A stretch of DNA of 64,000 bases from positions 558,001 through 622,000 of the forward strand of contig JBBMOL010000096.1 of NCBI GenBank assembly GCA_037954665.1. The letters run 5' to 3'. Below, in pieces: positions 47,608 through 58,776 of this stretch. A program made the position numbers and the translations under genes. Source of the stretch: Laguncularia racemosa (lineage: Eukaryota; Streptophyta; Magnoliopsida; Myrtales; Combretaceae). A model generated the notes under the pieces. That model ran no database searches, had not been told where the DNA came from, and saw nothing but the letters and a program-made list of their open reading frames with translations. The first letter of the stretch is position 1; each line of letters opens with the position of its first letter.

Positions 47608-49681
47608 TGTCGAGTCTAATTTTTTATTTCCCATTCCTAATCCGATCTATACTAGACTTTATGCTCATCTAATGTAGATCCTCGACTTGAGTTAGGAATT
47701 TCGTTTTGTTTTGGAGTTGCCACCCAACTGTGGTTGGGAAAGATTGAATTAGGACTAATTGAGCAGATCAATCCTAATTTGGACCACTGGTCAGCGTAAT
47801 TTCCTCTTTTCGTTTTTGTGAAAAGAGGAAAGGAAAAACCAAAGTTCCTGAGTTCGGAGGCTAACCTATTAAAACCCTAAGGTTATCACCATAATCTCCT
47901 AAAATCTAGACTTTATTCGAAACGTCTTTTATTTATTTCTTGTTGTGCTTTATTGTGTTTTTTAGTGAATTGTTCTAAGAAAATGATTTTTATTCCTTTT
48001 TAGGGTTGCCCCGAATGGGTGCCTACGTACCTGCTATTCAGGATCAAACTTGCCGTAGCTCACTTTTTCTGAAAAATTTTAATGTGTTGGTGATTTTTAA
48101 TTATGAAACTTCTTTTGATTCATGTTTTTACCATTTTAGTATTTTTCTAAAAAAATCTAAGCCTAAGCTTGATAATTTGATTTTTGAAAAAAATAATAAT
48201 TTTAAGGAAAAACACCAATTTTGGATTTATTTAAGAAAATGATTTTTCTAAGTGATAAAAATTTCATTTTTCTATTTTTTTCAACCCATTTCTAATATTA
48301 TAAATTTTTATTAATTTTATTGATTTTTCTCAATTTTTATTAATTTTTTATAATTTTTATTAAATTTTATTGAAAGATTTTCCCCTATATTATTTATCTA
48401 CCCTAAACTAAAATTTAAATTCTTATTATTATTTTTTCTAATATTTTTCATCATTTTCTTTATATATTTTCACATTTTTATCATTTATTATTAATTATTT
48501 ATTCTTATTATTATTCATCCTAAATTAATTCCTAAACAAAAAACTAATCTAAATTCAAACATTTTTTTGAATTAAATAACAAATAAATAAGGAAATTCAA
48601 AAAATAAATAAAATAACTAAATAAATAAAATAAAATAAAATAAAATAAAAAATCGAAAAATCCGACTTACCTGGATCCGGGTCGGTGTGTGGGTTGGGTT
48701 GGATTGGGTCGAAGCGGGTCGGGTCGGGTCGATCGGGCATGGTGGCTGGGAGTGCTCGTTGACGGTGTTCCGGCGGCCTTTCGAAGCGATTGAGGTGTCG
48801 GTTCTTAGGTTTTCGGGGGTGGGGAACTCAACTGTGGTGGTGGATTTCTCCAAAAACGCCTCTTGGTGGCAGCTCGATGCTTGATCGATGGTTACGGCTT
48901 GGCAACTCCGGTGAGGCTTCGATTCTCTCTCTTTTCTCTTTTTTTCTCACTTTTGATCCGTGCTCCTGCCTCTTCCCTTCCTCCTCTATTTATAGGCGTA
49001 AGAAATCGAGCTGGATAAGCTCGGATTTCCACCAATTGAGGCAAATCGGATTTCGGTTGAAACCTATCTCCGATTTGTGCAAATTCTTTGATTTTTTGCT
49101 ATTTGATTCAAATTGGATGATATTTATCTTATTTCTGTTGAAGATCTACTGAATTTGTGCAAAAAATCGAATCAAAACGGCCGAAATTCGATTTTTCCTC
49201 CTCGTCGGCGATCTTAGACGAAGGTTGAAGATGATCATGCGCCCAGTGCGTGCGTCTACTCCAGCCAATCAGCTACTAACACATATCCCAAGCAAAGAAA
49301 AAAATTTGCAAAATGCGGATTCTGCCTCCCCCGCGTTTCAAACCTACAACCTGACCCACTCCCACGCGCACCAGACCAAAGTTCGGACTAGTTGGGCTAG
49401 CCCACTTTCGCGATTTTTTATTTTCGCAATTTGCATATATGCAATGCGATTTTTTTATTTTTTTGTATTTTTTGAAATTTCAAAAATTTATAAAAATTAT
49501 TTAGTTCCTTTTATTGCCATTTCTGCAATTATTTTCCAAAATTGATGTATTTTTCCTATTTATTTTATTTTTTTGAATATTTTTCCTATTTTTGCTAAAT
49601 TAGAAAAAAAATGTAAAAAAATGGAAAAAAAATAAAAAATTGATTATTATTGATTATTAGGGCAAAAATGGAGTGTTTACA
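47608..49681 (+). mobile_element. Solo LTR (2.07 kb), copy 2, inserted in the gypsy-3 LTR
   Basis: It starts TGTCGAGTCTAATTT and ends GGAGTGTTTACA. The TSD ACAAG at 47603-47607 and 49682-49686 is perfect. The empty site is preserved in the other gypsy-3 LTR at about 54372-54384 (CTTCACAAGAAAGG). It carries a TATA-like TATTTATAGG at 48987-48996, which copy 1 lacks. GGGTC repeats are at 48676-48737 and a tRNA-like patch is at about 49340-49415 (minus). The CCTACGTACCTGCTATTCAGG block is near 48022. No coding capacity. Confidence 0.95.
48676..48737 (+). repeat. GGGTC tandem repeats in solo LTR copy 2
   Basis: GGATCCGGGTCGG followed by GGGTCGGGTCGGGTC-type units, equivalent to 13357-13416 in copy 1. 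Confidence 0.85.
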
Positions 49682-50208
49682 ACAAGAAAGGCGATCGATT
49701 TTCTCTTGAATGTTCCTAAAGTGTGTATTCTATACAAGAACACAAGGAATAAACAATAGCTTTTCTGGTTTCAGGATAATCTGCAAAACTAAAATGTGGC
49801 AAAAGGGTATTTATATGACTCTCCACAAAACCCTAATGAAAAACAAGTTACAAAACACCATTAAAAGAAAGTTGGTTCCACGTTAATTATAAGCCAACGG
49901 CTTTGATTAAACATCGGGTAGCCATGAATTCTAATGTCGGTGAAAGGCCGGGTGGCCTTTTTTCTCCACATTGGTGGCTTAGGCTGATAGCCTTTATTCT
50001 CTACATCGGTAGCTTTCACTTCCAAAGCTGGCGGCCTTCAAGCTCCAAACTCCACTTTGACTTGCACTAAGTTATATTGAACTTGAGTTGCAATAGTCCC
50101 AAAGCTTTGATAACCTTGAAGTTCTTCACTAGCCGTCCTCACTAAGCCTTATAGATGAACAGTCAAAGCTTGTTTTATCTTCTTAGCTCGAGATCTTGTT
50201 ATAAGTCC

Positions 50209-51626
50209 TTAAGGCATGCTAATCAGACTCAAAATCTCTTGGCTTGCATCCTTGTCTCCTTGGTCCTCATGGCTTGACATCTCCTGAGCTTGGTTCATTG
50301 GTTTCTCCATAACATTCCCCCTCTCCTCAAAAGGATTCATCCTCAAATCAAAGACATCACCTACATCAAAAGGACTCAGATCAGCAACATTGAATGTAGC
50401 ACTAACGTTATACTCACCTGGTAAATCCACTTTGTAGGCATTATCATTGATCTTCTCAAGGATCTGAAATGGATCGTTTCCTCTTGGGTTGAGTATAGAC
50501 TTCCTTTGAAGGGGAAATCTCTCCTTTCGAAAATGCACCCACACCCATTCTCCTGGTTGAAACACCATGAGTCTTCTTCCTTTGTTCACACGAGTAGTTA
50601 CCTTAGCATTCTAGTTTTCAATCTACTCCTTCACCAGCTTGTGTAATTTCCTCACAAAATTTTCTTTAGAATTAGCATCAACACTCACAAAATTGTTAGG
50701 TGGAAATGGCAATAAGTCAATAGGAGTAAGTGGATTAAAACCATAAACAATTTCAAACGAAAAACAATGAGTAGTGCTATGAATAGACCTATTATAAGCA
50801 AACTCCATGAATGGCAATCCTCCTACATTCTAATGTTTTTCTCAATGATTGCCCTTAACAAAGTGATCAAAGTTCTATTAACCACCTTAGTTTATCCATC
50901 AGTTTGTAGGTGACAAGCGGTTGAAAACAATAGTTTTGTTCCCAACTTTCCCCATAACATTCTCCAAAAGTGACTCAGAAATTTAATATTTCTATCACTA
51001 ACAATGCTTTTAGGTATGCTATGTAAACGCATGACCTCTTTGAAGAACAAATCAACAATTAACTTAGCATCATTAGTTTTATGATAAGGAACAAAATGAG
51101 CCATTTTACTAAACTGATTAACCACAACAAAGATACTATCACAACCATTCCTAGTTCTAGGCAACCTAATCACAAAGTCTATCAACAAATCAGTCCAAGG
51201 TTCATCAAGAACAGGTGATGGTGTATATAATCCATGTTGCTTCAATCTAAACTTAGCCTCTTTACATGTAAAGCAATGTTCACACACTTTATGCACATCA
51301 TGTCTCATCCCAGGCCAATAAAAACGTTCACACAACATATCATAGGTATTATTCACTCTAAAATGCCCCATTAAACCCCCTTCACATACCTCCTTAACTA
51401 ATAATTCCCTCATGGAACTTTTATGAATGTATAATCTATTCCTCTTAAACAGGAATTCACTAGACACATAGAAATCATTTAATCCAACCCCATTAGCACA
51501 AGTAGTATAAATTTCACAAAAATCAGCATCATTTGGATATAACTCTTTCATAAACTCAAAACCTAGCAATGAAGTACTAAGTGAGTTAAGTAAAGCGTAC
51601 CTTGTTGACAACTCATTAGCAACCAC
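50209..51626 (-). pseudogene. gypsy-3 integrase and pol C-terminus
   Basis: Integrase starts in 51626-50892 with the HHCC finger (GHFRVNNTYDMLCERFYWPGMRHDVHKVCEHCFTCK). The first catalytic Asp is in DLLIDFVIRLPRTRNG and the second in SIVSDRNIKFLSHFW. A stop near 50889 and another near 50620 break it. The C-terminus (50589-50209) contains FQILEKINDNAYKVDLPGEY and SATFNVADLSPF, then passes the polypurine tract and continues about 35 codons into the 3' LTR before its stop at 50209. This overlap is a trait described for the CRM clade of chromoviruses, which suggests but does not prove that assignment. Confidence 0.88.
50315..50328 (-). other. Polypurine tract of gypsy-3
   Basis: On the minus strand TTTTGAGGAGAGGGGGAA directly precedes the LTR start TGTTATGG. 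Confidence 0.85.
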
Positions 51627-51800
51627 ATTTTCTTTACCTTACTTATACTTGATGACATATGTGAATGTCTCAATGAATTCTACCCACTTCGCATGCCTTT
51701 TATTCAACTTATCTTGACTCTTCAAATGTTTCAAGCTCTCATAATCAGTGTGCACCACAAATTCCTTGGGCCAAAGATAATGTTACCACATCTGCAAAGC

Positions 51801-52880
51801 TCATACCAAGGCATATAGTTCCTTAACGTATGTTAGATACTTCAAAGCTACTCCACTCAACTTCTCACTAAAATATATTAGTGGCTTTTGATCCTGCATC
51901 AAAATAGCTCCAATTCCTATGCCACTAACATCACATTTAATTTCAAGCATTTTAGTAAAGTTAGGCAAAGCAAGTAATGGTGCATTACACAATTTATCCT
52001 TAAGTTCATTGAAAGCATGTTCTTGTGCATCACCCCAAACAAATCTAACAATTTTTTTAACTAATTCATTCAAAAGTACAGTTATGGTGCTGAGATCCTT
52101 AATGAATCTCCTATAGAATCCAACAAGAGCATGAAAACTCCTCACCTCACTCGCATTCTTAGGTCTAGGCCACTCTTTAGTGACTCTAACCTTCTCCTCA
52201 TCAACCTCAACTCCCTGGCTAGATATTATAAAACCCTAAAAAATAACCTTATCTATGTAAAAACTACACTTCTTAAGATTAGCGTACAACTTTTCATCTC
52301 TAAGTTTTTCTAGTACCAATCGCACATACAAAGTATGATCATCCAAACACTTTGAGTAGATTAGAATATCATCAAAATAAATTACTTAAAATTTACCTAA
52401 GTACTCTCGCAACACATGATTCATTAAACACATAAAAGTACTAAGTGCGTTAGTAAGACCAAATGGCATTACAAGCCACTCATACAATCCACATTTAGTC
52501 TTAAATGTAGTTTTCCACTCATCTCCAACTTTCATGCGAATTTGATAGTAACCAGATTTCAAGTCAATCTTAGTAAATAAGCAAGAACCATATAATTCAT
52601 CTAACATATCATCTAACCTAGGAATAGGGTGACGATACTTTACAGTGATTTTGTTAATGGCTTTGCAGTCTACACAAATTCTCTTAGTCCTATCCTTCTT
52701 GGGCACAAGTATCGCAGGAACAAAACAAGGATTGAGACTTCCCCTCACATACCCCTTAGTTAGCAACTCATCCACCTACAACTAGATCTCCTTCGCTTCG
52801 CTTGGGTTCATTCGGTATGTTGGCTTATTAGGTACAATAGCTCCAGGAATGAAGTCTATCTGGTGTTCTATACCTTTGAT
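51801..52880 (-). pseudogene. gypsy-3 reverse transcriptase and RNase H
   Basis: RT at 52775-52386 has VPKKDRTKRICVDCKAINKIT, LFTKIDLKSGYYQIRM and PFGLTNALSTFM. After a stop near 52386, the catalytic motif is intact as YFDDILIYSK (about 52375-52345). The connection and RNase H follow from 52145 (FHALVGFYRRFIKDLST ... FNELKDKLCNAPLLALPNF, CDVSGIGIGAILMQ) to 51801. The frame is interrupted between the two parts. Confidence 0.92.
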
Positions 52881-53036
52881 AGGTGGTAATCCACTAAGCA
52901 CCTCCTCTGGAAACAAGTCTTCAAATTCTTACAACAAATTAGATAACACACTAGGCACATATAGGTTAAGGTCGTTAGTTGCCAAACAAGCCCCTTTGTA
53001 CAAAAGTACAAATATAGGCCTATTGGAATTCAAAGC

Positions 53037-53765
53037 TTACCTAACCTCACTCGACCTAGCCATCAAACTCATATTCCTCATTGTTTTCTCTTCAGACCGA
53101 TGTTGCTCTCCTTTGTCATTTCCTTCCTTTTTCTCATTTTTCTCACTCATTTTCTTTCCACTCTTTTGATTTTCACTCTCAAGAGCACTCCTTTTACCCT
53201 CATTTTCTTTTCCTTTAGCCTCAACTCTCAACCTTTCCATTATGCATTGTTCCTCATATATTTCCTTTGAGGAAAGTGGTGTCAAAGTTGTCTTTTGCCC
53301 ATCTTTGGTAAATGAATACCTATTGAGGTACCCATCATGCTTTGTCTTTCTGTCAAATTGCCATGGCCTACCAAGTGGTATATCACTAGCATGCATAGGG
53401 AAAACATCACAAAGCACTTCATCATTATACTTGCTAATGGTAAATGAAATAAGAGCTTGTTTAATTACCTTAACCTCGTCACAATCATTAAGCGAAAAAA
53501 GTTTATATGGTTTAGGGTTTATTTTAGTAGACAACCCCAACCTGTTAACCAAGAGTGTACTTACCACCTTAGTACAATTTCCACCATCAACGATCACACT
53601 ACATACCTTGCCCTGAACAAGGCATCTAGTATGAAACAGGTTTTTACGCTGCTCTTCATAGCAATCTTCTTTTAACTGGGTATTAAGAGCATGTCTAGCT
53701 ACTAGTACATCTCCTCTAATTGGTTCCTCTATGCTCCTTTCACTACAACTCTCCAATGTAGGCAT
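53037..53765 (-). pseudogene. gypsy-3 protease
   Basis: A single open stretch of 242 codons. The active site reads VIVDGGNCTKVVS, the D-G-G/S type used by this gypsy group. IPLGRPWQFDRKTKHDGYLNRYSF follows (about 53390-53320), and then a lysine/glutamate-rich linker to RT. The stretch itself has no stop, but its neighbours do. It is the best-preserved gypsy protease in the window and matches the relic at 32930-33600. Confidence 0.88.
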
Positions 53766-54192
53766 GTCATCAACATCACTCTCATTATTATCCTCCTCGT
53801 TACCATAGTTCTCCTATTAGGACAATCTTTGCTAATATGTCCTACCTCTTAACACTTCCAGCATTTAATATCTCTATTCCTCCCCTTTTGTTCTTCAGTT
53901 TTAGGTTTCTCAATTGAAACCAATCTGGTCTTCCCTTTTGTAATATCAGAGACAATTTTACTTCCACTCTTAACATCACTCTTTCCATAACCTTTCCAAG
54001 CAGAATTAGTATTGCATATTAGAGTAAGGTTTGGAAACATACCTGGTTGACCCTTTACCTTAGAGTTTCTTCTCTATCTTGATAGCAAGATGCACCATGT
54101 CTTCTAACTCTATATATTGATATAGCTCTACCTTATTTGCTATCTCCTTATTCAACCCATTCGAAAAAACATGCTAAAGCTTTGATACCAAA
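53766..54192 (-). pseudogene. gypsy-3 gag remnant and primer site
   Basis: The primer site TGGTATCAAAGC (plus about 54179-54190) is followed at once by sequence from the middle of gag (FFRMG ... ELYQYIELEDMVHLAIKIEKK), then a serine/lysine-rich linker and a zinc knuckle (KCWKC ... VGHISKDCPN). The first 200 or more codons of gag are therefore missing, with an internal deletion starting at the primer site. This would make the element dependent on others in trans even before its stops appeared. Confidence 0.75.
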
Positions 54193-54992
54193 TGATATGG
54201 AACTTCCGTGAATATGCCTAAGAACCTCTTTTGGATATTATGAACCTTCACAGTAGTAATGTGAAAACCCTCGTAATCAATTTGATTCAATCCTTAAGAT
54301 GGACTAAAATTAGGTTTCTTTTAGTTATTGATTAAGAAATTAGAACAAAGGTTTACTCTAATGCAGAACACTTCACAAGAAAGGTAATCAATTCTCTTTT
54401 AATGTTCTTAAAGTATGTATTCTATACAAGAATACAAGGAATAAACAATAGCTTTTCTGGTTTCAAGATAATCTCAAAAACTCAAATGCAGCAAAAAGGG
54501 TATTTATATGACCCTCCACAAATGCTAATGAAAAACAAGTTACACAACACCTTTAAAAGAAAGCTGGTTCCACGTTAATTATAAGTTGGCGACTTTGATT
54601 AAACATTAGCCAGCCTTGAATTCCAACACTGGCCAGAGGCTGGTGGCCTTTATTCTCTACACCGGTGGCCTTTACTCTCTACATCGGTAGCTTTCACTTC
54701 TAAAGTTAGTAGCCTTTAAGCTCCAAACTCCACTTTGACTTGCATTAAGTTGTATTGAATTTGAGTTGCAATCATCCCAAAGCTTTGATATCCTTGAAGT
54801 TCTTCACTAGCCATCCTCAACAAGCCTTGTAGGTGAACAATCAAAGCTTGTTGTATCTTCCTATCTTGAGATCTTGTTATATGTCCTTAAGGCATGCTAA
54901 TCGAACTTAAAATCTCTTAGCTTGCATCCTTGCCTCCTTTATCCTCATGACTTGACATCCCTTGAGCTTGGTCCATTAGTCTCTCCATAATA
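54193..54992 (-). repeat. 5' LTR of gypsy-3
   Basis: 800 bp, starting TGATATGGAACTTCC beside the primer site and ending TCCATAATA. The TSD GAAAA follows at 54993-54997. It holds the uninterrupted target sequence of solo LTR copy 2. Confidence 0.94.
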
Positions 54993-54997
54993 GAAAA

Positions 54998-56046
54998 TCG
55001 CTCTACAAATCTTTTGCAATAACCTACTAGACTAAGGAAGCTTCTTATATCTGTGACTGTCTTAGATTTGTGTTAATCCACTACAACTCTCACCTTTTTT
55101 AGGTCTATTGATATCCCATCCTTATTAACCATAGAACCCAAGAAAGCTATCTACTCTAGTTAGAATTCACATTTACCGAATTTGGTATATAGTCTTTCTT
55201 CTTGTAGTCTGTTTAACACTAATCTCAAGTGCTCTTCATGTTCTTTAGTGCTTTTTGAGTATATTAGGATATTGTCTATGAAGACGATTACAAACTTGTC
55301 TAAAAAATCCCCGAATACTCTATTCATTAAATCCACAAATGTTGTAGGTGCATTAGTAAATCCAAAGGGCATCACCAAAAACTCATAGTGCCTATATCTG
55401 GTCTTGAAAGCTATTTTTTTGCATATCTTCTTCTTTAATCATCAACTAGTGGTATCCTGGTCTCAGGTTTATTTTTGAAAACACATTAGCTCCTTGCAGT
55501 TAGTCAAATAGGTTAGCCATTCTAGGGAAAGGATATTTGTTCTTAATAGTGATTTCGTTAAACTCTTTGTAGTCTATATAGAGTCTTATGCTTCCATCTT
55601 TTTTCTTGACAAACATGACTTGGTACACCCCAAGAAGATACATTAGGTCTTATGAAACCCCTATCCTATAGCTCCTGTAATTTGTTTTCTTAGCTCTTCT
55701 AATTCCACCGATGCCATCTTGTAAACTGGTTTTGATATTGGTATTGTGCTCTATACCAAGTCAATTTTAAACTCTATCTCTCGATTAGGGGTAAACTAGG
55801 AAGGTCTTTTGGAAACACTTTTAGGAATTCCCTCACTATAGGTACCACTTCTAGCTTGGCTTCTTTACTAGCTTCAATAGATATAGCTGCCAACATATTC
55901 CTTCCCCAATATCTCATAAGTGGGTAACCTAGTTGTTCTCTAAGCTTCCAGTTTATACTCAAAGCACTATTTGCCAGGCATATTGAATTGTACCACCATG
56001 TTGTGATAATTAATGGTGGCATGATATCTTGACAACTAGTTGACAC
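54998..56046 (-). pseudogene. gypsy-2 reverse transcriptase
   Basis: The minus strand shows a protease-RT linker (VVPIVREFLKVFPKDLPSLPLIER, 56046-55774), then RT with stops. MPFGFTNAPTTFVDLMNRVF and VIVFIDNILIYSKS lie at 55378-55160. The catalytic FIDD is FIDN: the second Asp codon is changed to Asn (plus 55271-55273). The left end is the gypsy-3 insertion point. Confidence 0.87.
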
Positions 56047-57570
56047 CCAAAATAAGGTTAAACTCTATCATTTCTAAGATTAAGAGATAGGTTGGCATCA
56101 CCTTACCGTATCTTTATTCCCACTCCTTTGCATTTCTACTTATCTTCCCTCCAACTCCTAAAGGAGTACAAATAGCCAAACTATCATTCATGTGTTCAAC
56201 ATCCAATGCACATGTACATATAAAATTCTCAGACACATAAGATACAGATACACCATATCAAACTATACACAAGCATTACAAGAGTGTACTGGAAGCATAC
56301 TTGCAATATTGTCCATGTCAGGAATGTCTTGAAGCTACTGTTGTTGGATGGAAAACACCGTGGTAGGAACTCGTTGTTTAGGACCCCTTACCTATGGTCT
56401 ACCACCTTATCCCCTCATTGGAGGTTTAGATACCTATTGAACTAGGGCTACCCGATTCCTCACTTGTCCCTGAGTATAGTTAACTGCTTTATGTCTCCTT
56501 TGTTTATACATATGATAGAAGATTAAGGGAATTGACCTCTCAATGCAATGCCTACTAATGTAGCCTATCTTCCCATAGGAAAAGCATGCATCATCTAGCC
56601 ATCTATACTCTCTCAGCTCATAAGGCCCATAACACCTAGTACATGTGATATTGGAGTTTGTTATGGAAGTGCTAAAGGCACTGGTCTAATATTTAGAGGA
56701 GGGGTTGTAGTACTTTGTGTCCTGTTCTAATATACATGAGGTCTTTTATCCTTATCTTGCCCTATTCCACTCAAGTTAGGTCTCTTTCCCAAAGTTATTA
56801 CTACTTTGCGATTTCTTTATTTGTCTATACTCTTTTTGCTTTGCTCAAGGTACTTAGCTTTATCAACCATTTTGGTATAAGTATTTAGTAGAAAGGCCCC
56901 AACCTATTGTTGAAGATCTAAATCTAAATCTAAATCTCTCAAAAATCTTTTGGCCTAGGATTTATCATCATTACAAACATTCTTAGGTAGGAATTAGATT
57001 AGGCAGTTCAATTCCACTTCGTACTCTTCCATTGTCTTGTCCCCCTACTTATAGTTATAATATCATTTTCCATCTTATCCCTAGAGCTCTTGGGAAAATA
57101 TCTCTAATAGAATAGCTTCCTGAATACTACCTAGTTTATGCATTCCATTACCAACCTAGGAACTAAGGTTCACCATTTTGTTGTAGTTCCTTTCAACATG
57201 AAAGCAACATATTTGACTTTCCTATCTTTAGGTATCTAAAGGACATCAAATGTTTTATCCATTTCTTATACCTAATCTTCAACTTCAATTGGGTCATCTA
57301 CTCTTAGGTTAAACTCCTTAGCCACTCTAACGAACTTATTAAAGCTGATGGGTTCATTGGTATTTCTACGTTGTGGAAGATTAGAGGCATGATGTTATTG
57401 TGTTAACAGCCCGACCAAATGTATCACTGTTTGTAGTAGTTGGACTATCTCTTCAGCCATCTAACCTCTTCCCCCTTATGGCTGTTGACCCTGAATATTC
57501 TCTTCGTTTAGGTTGCCATATCCAGCACCCCTTTTTATGCTTGATCCAGTGATTCTTCTTGGAGGCACTC
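56047..57570 (-). pseudogene. gypsy-2 gag and protease relic
   Basis: From about 57560 leftwards the minus strand reads PPRRITGSSIKRGAGYGN, then VAKEFNLRVDDPIEVED and KVKYVAFMLKGTTTKW, the core of a gypsy gag. Cys/His residues of a zinc knuckle lie near 56600-56520. The protease near 56300-56050 is barely readable. Stops are frequent. Confidence 0.75.
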
Positions 57571-57977
57571 TATTGAGAAGAGACAACTAGATAGACTTAA
57601 AGTTAGTATTAGTTAAGGTTAGTGTTATAATGTATGGGCATATACACAAATACCTCTACATGTAGTTGTATACACGTATATATAACTTAACAATTGAAAT
57701 AAGTGTAAATAAAATAATAGTACAATAAAATAAATTACTTGATAAAATAAACATCCCATAACTATGCCCACTCTCTTCATGTCTTATTGTCCTATAGATC
57801 AATTTCTCTAAAGATTACATCATATTTTCTACTATTTGAGACTTATACTTAGTGATCATCTCTTAGTATTCTCAGGATCATCAAACCTAAATTCTATAAA
57901 TCAAAACCTAAGTCCCTAAAGATCATCAAACCTAAGCTCCTAAGGATCATCAACTTATGCTCTAATATCATTTAAAT

Positions 57978-58556
57978 TGTAACACCCCAAAACCTAGATA
58001 CACTGCGGCTCGTTGTGTGTCTTTATCATATAAAGACATGTTAAGGCTTTGAAACTACTCTAATATCATTTAAACTTGCAACTCTTGTAATCTTAATTCA
58101 ATATATTTAATACTACCAATATGATATAAATATATCCTAAACCATTTTTAAAACCTTGAAATAAGTTTAACCTTAACTTCATGATCAACATCTAACATAT
58201 CAGAATAATTATAAAAAACTAGTTTATTTTTCTTCCAAATGTTTCAACAGCCACTACATATATGTAAGTCAACTCCTACTAAATCTAATCTTCATAATAG
58301 TAATGGGAATCTTCCTTTTCCCTCTCATTTGTATTCATTCCCATTACTTCTCCTTGGTTATCTATTTCCTCATTACCTACATATATAAAAAAAAATAATC
58401 CTCGAAGGGTGAGCCAATGCCCAGTATATATAACATAAGCACACATGCATAAACAAATAAGAGCTTGATTCACGTGCATTATGTAAAACTTAAACAGTAA
58501 GCAATTGATTTATGATATTCTTAAGTCCACAAGCAACAATAGGATATTCATATTTA
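57978..58556 (-). repeat. 5' LTR of gypsy-2, truncated
   Basis: It begins TGTAACACCCCAAAACC next to a mutated primer site (minus TGATATTAGAGC). It aligns with the left LTR for about 580 bp, to AATAGGATATTCATA. Beyond 58556 the match stops abruptly and an unrelated LTR fragment begins, so the outer 1.3 kb is deleted or moved. Confidence 0.87.
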
Positions 58557-58776
58557 TAATTTGACTTCTTTAGACCTTGAAAAAGATGATCTAACCCTCA
58601 AAAGAAAACCCATTAACCACCAATTGACCTTAAAATTTTTATTTTTCCTAATTTTCCAATTTTTTTGCATTTTTTTTCAAAACTTCCTTTTTTTTTTTGT
58701 ATTTTTCTAGTCGGGACATTTTCTTTATTAGGAAAAAAAAAAGAATTAAGAGGGGGGCAAAAATGAGATGTTTACA
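58557..58776 (+). repeat. 3'-end fragment of the solo-LTR family (copy 3)
   Basis: It ends GGGGCAAAAATGAGATGTTTACA, the same terminus as copies 1 and 2 (GGGCAAAAATGG-GTGTTTACA). It is preceded by the same kind of T-rich TTTTTCTAATTTT sequence. Only about 100-200 bp can be related, and no TSD or start was found, so it is a truncated relic at the broken edge of gypsy-2. Confidence 0.65.

Larger units (their letters stand above)
47418..50314 (-). repeat. 3' LTR of gypsy-3, split by the solo LTR
   Basis: Made of 47418-47607 and 49687-50314 once the solo LTR and one TSD copy are discounted (about 820 bp, against 800 bp for the other LTR). The start reads CGATACGG where the right copy has TGATATGG. 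The end TCCATAACA is followed by the polypurine tract. Confidence 0.92.
47418..54992 (-). mobile_element. Nested Ty3/gypsy element (gypsy-3), itself carrying a solo LTR
   Basis: 7,575 bp including the solo LTR. The LTRs (47418-50314 interrupted, and 54193-54992) share the order GGAACTTC...GTGAA, AACACTTCACAAG, and TTTCTCCATAA. The flanks are a perfect TSD GAAAA (47413-47417 and 54993-54997). On the minus strand the order is primer site, a truncated gag, protease, RT, RNase H, integrase, polypurine tract. Pol runs into the 3' LTR. It is dead: gag lacks its first part and stops occur in RT and elsewhere. Confidence 0.94.
43458..58556 (-). mobile_element. Outer Ty3/gypsy element (gypsy-2), split by a nested insertion
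   Basis: Minus-strand element. The left LTR (3') is 43458-45381, the right LTR (5') starts at 57978 and is cut short at about 58556. Gag, RT and integrase remnants lie between, in the correct order from right to left. A second element (47418-54992) interrupts it with TSD GAAAA. Reading across that insertion restores ITDIRSFLSLVGYCKRF...FSKIATPFTRLT, the RT/RNase H connection. Stops are frequent, so it is old. Its style (LTR starting TGTAA, IDNILIYSKS, SLPLIERE) resembles the decayed element at 2200-5738. Confidence 0.88.
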
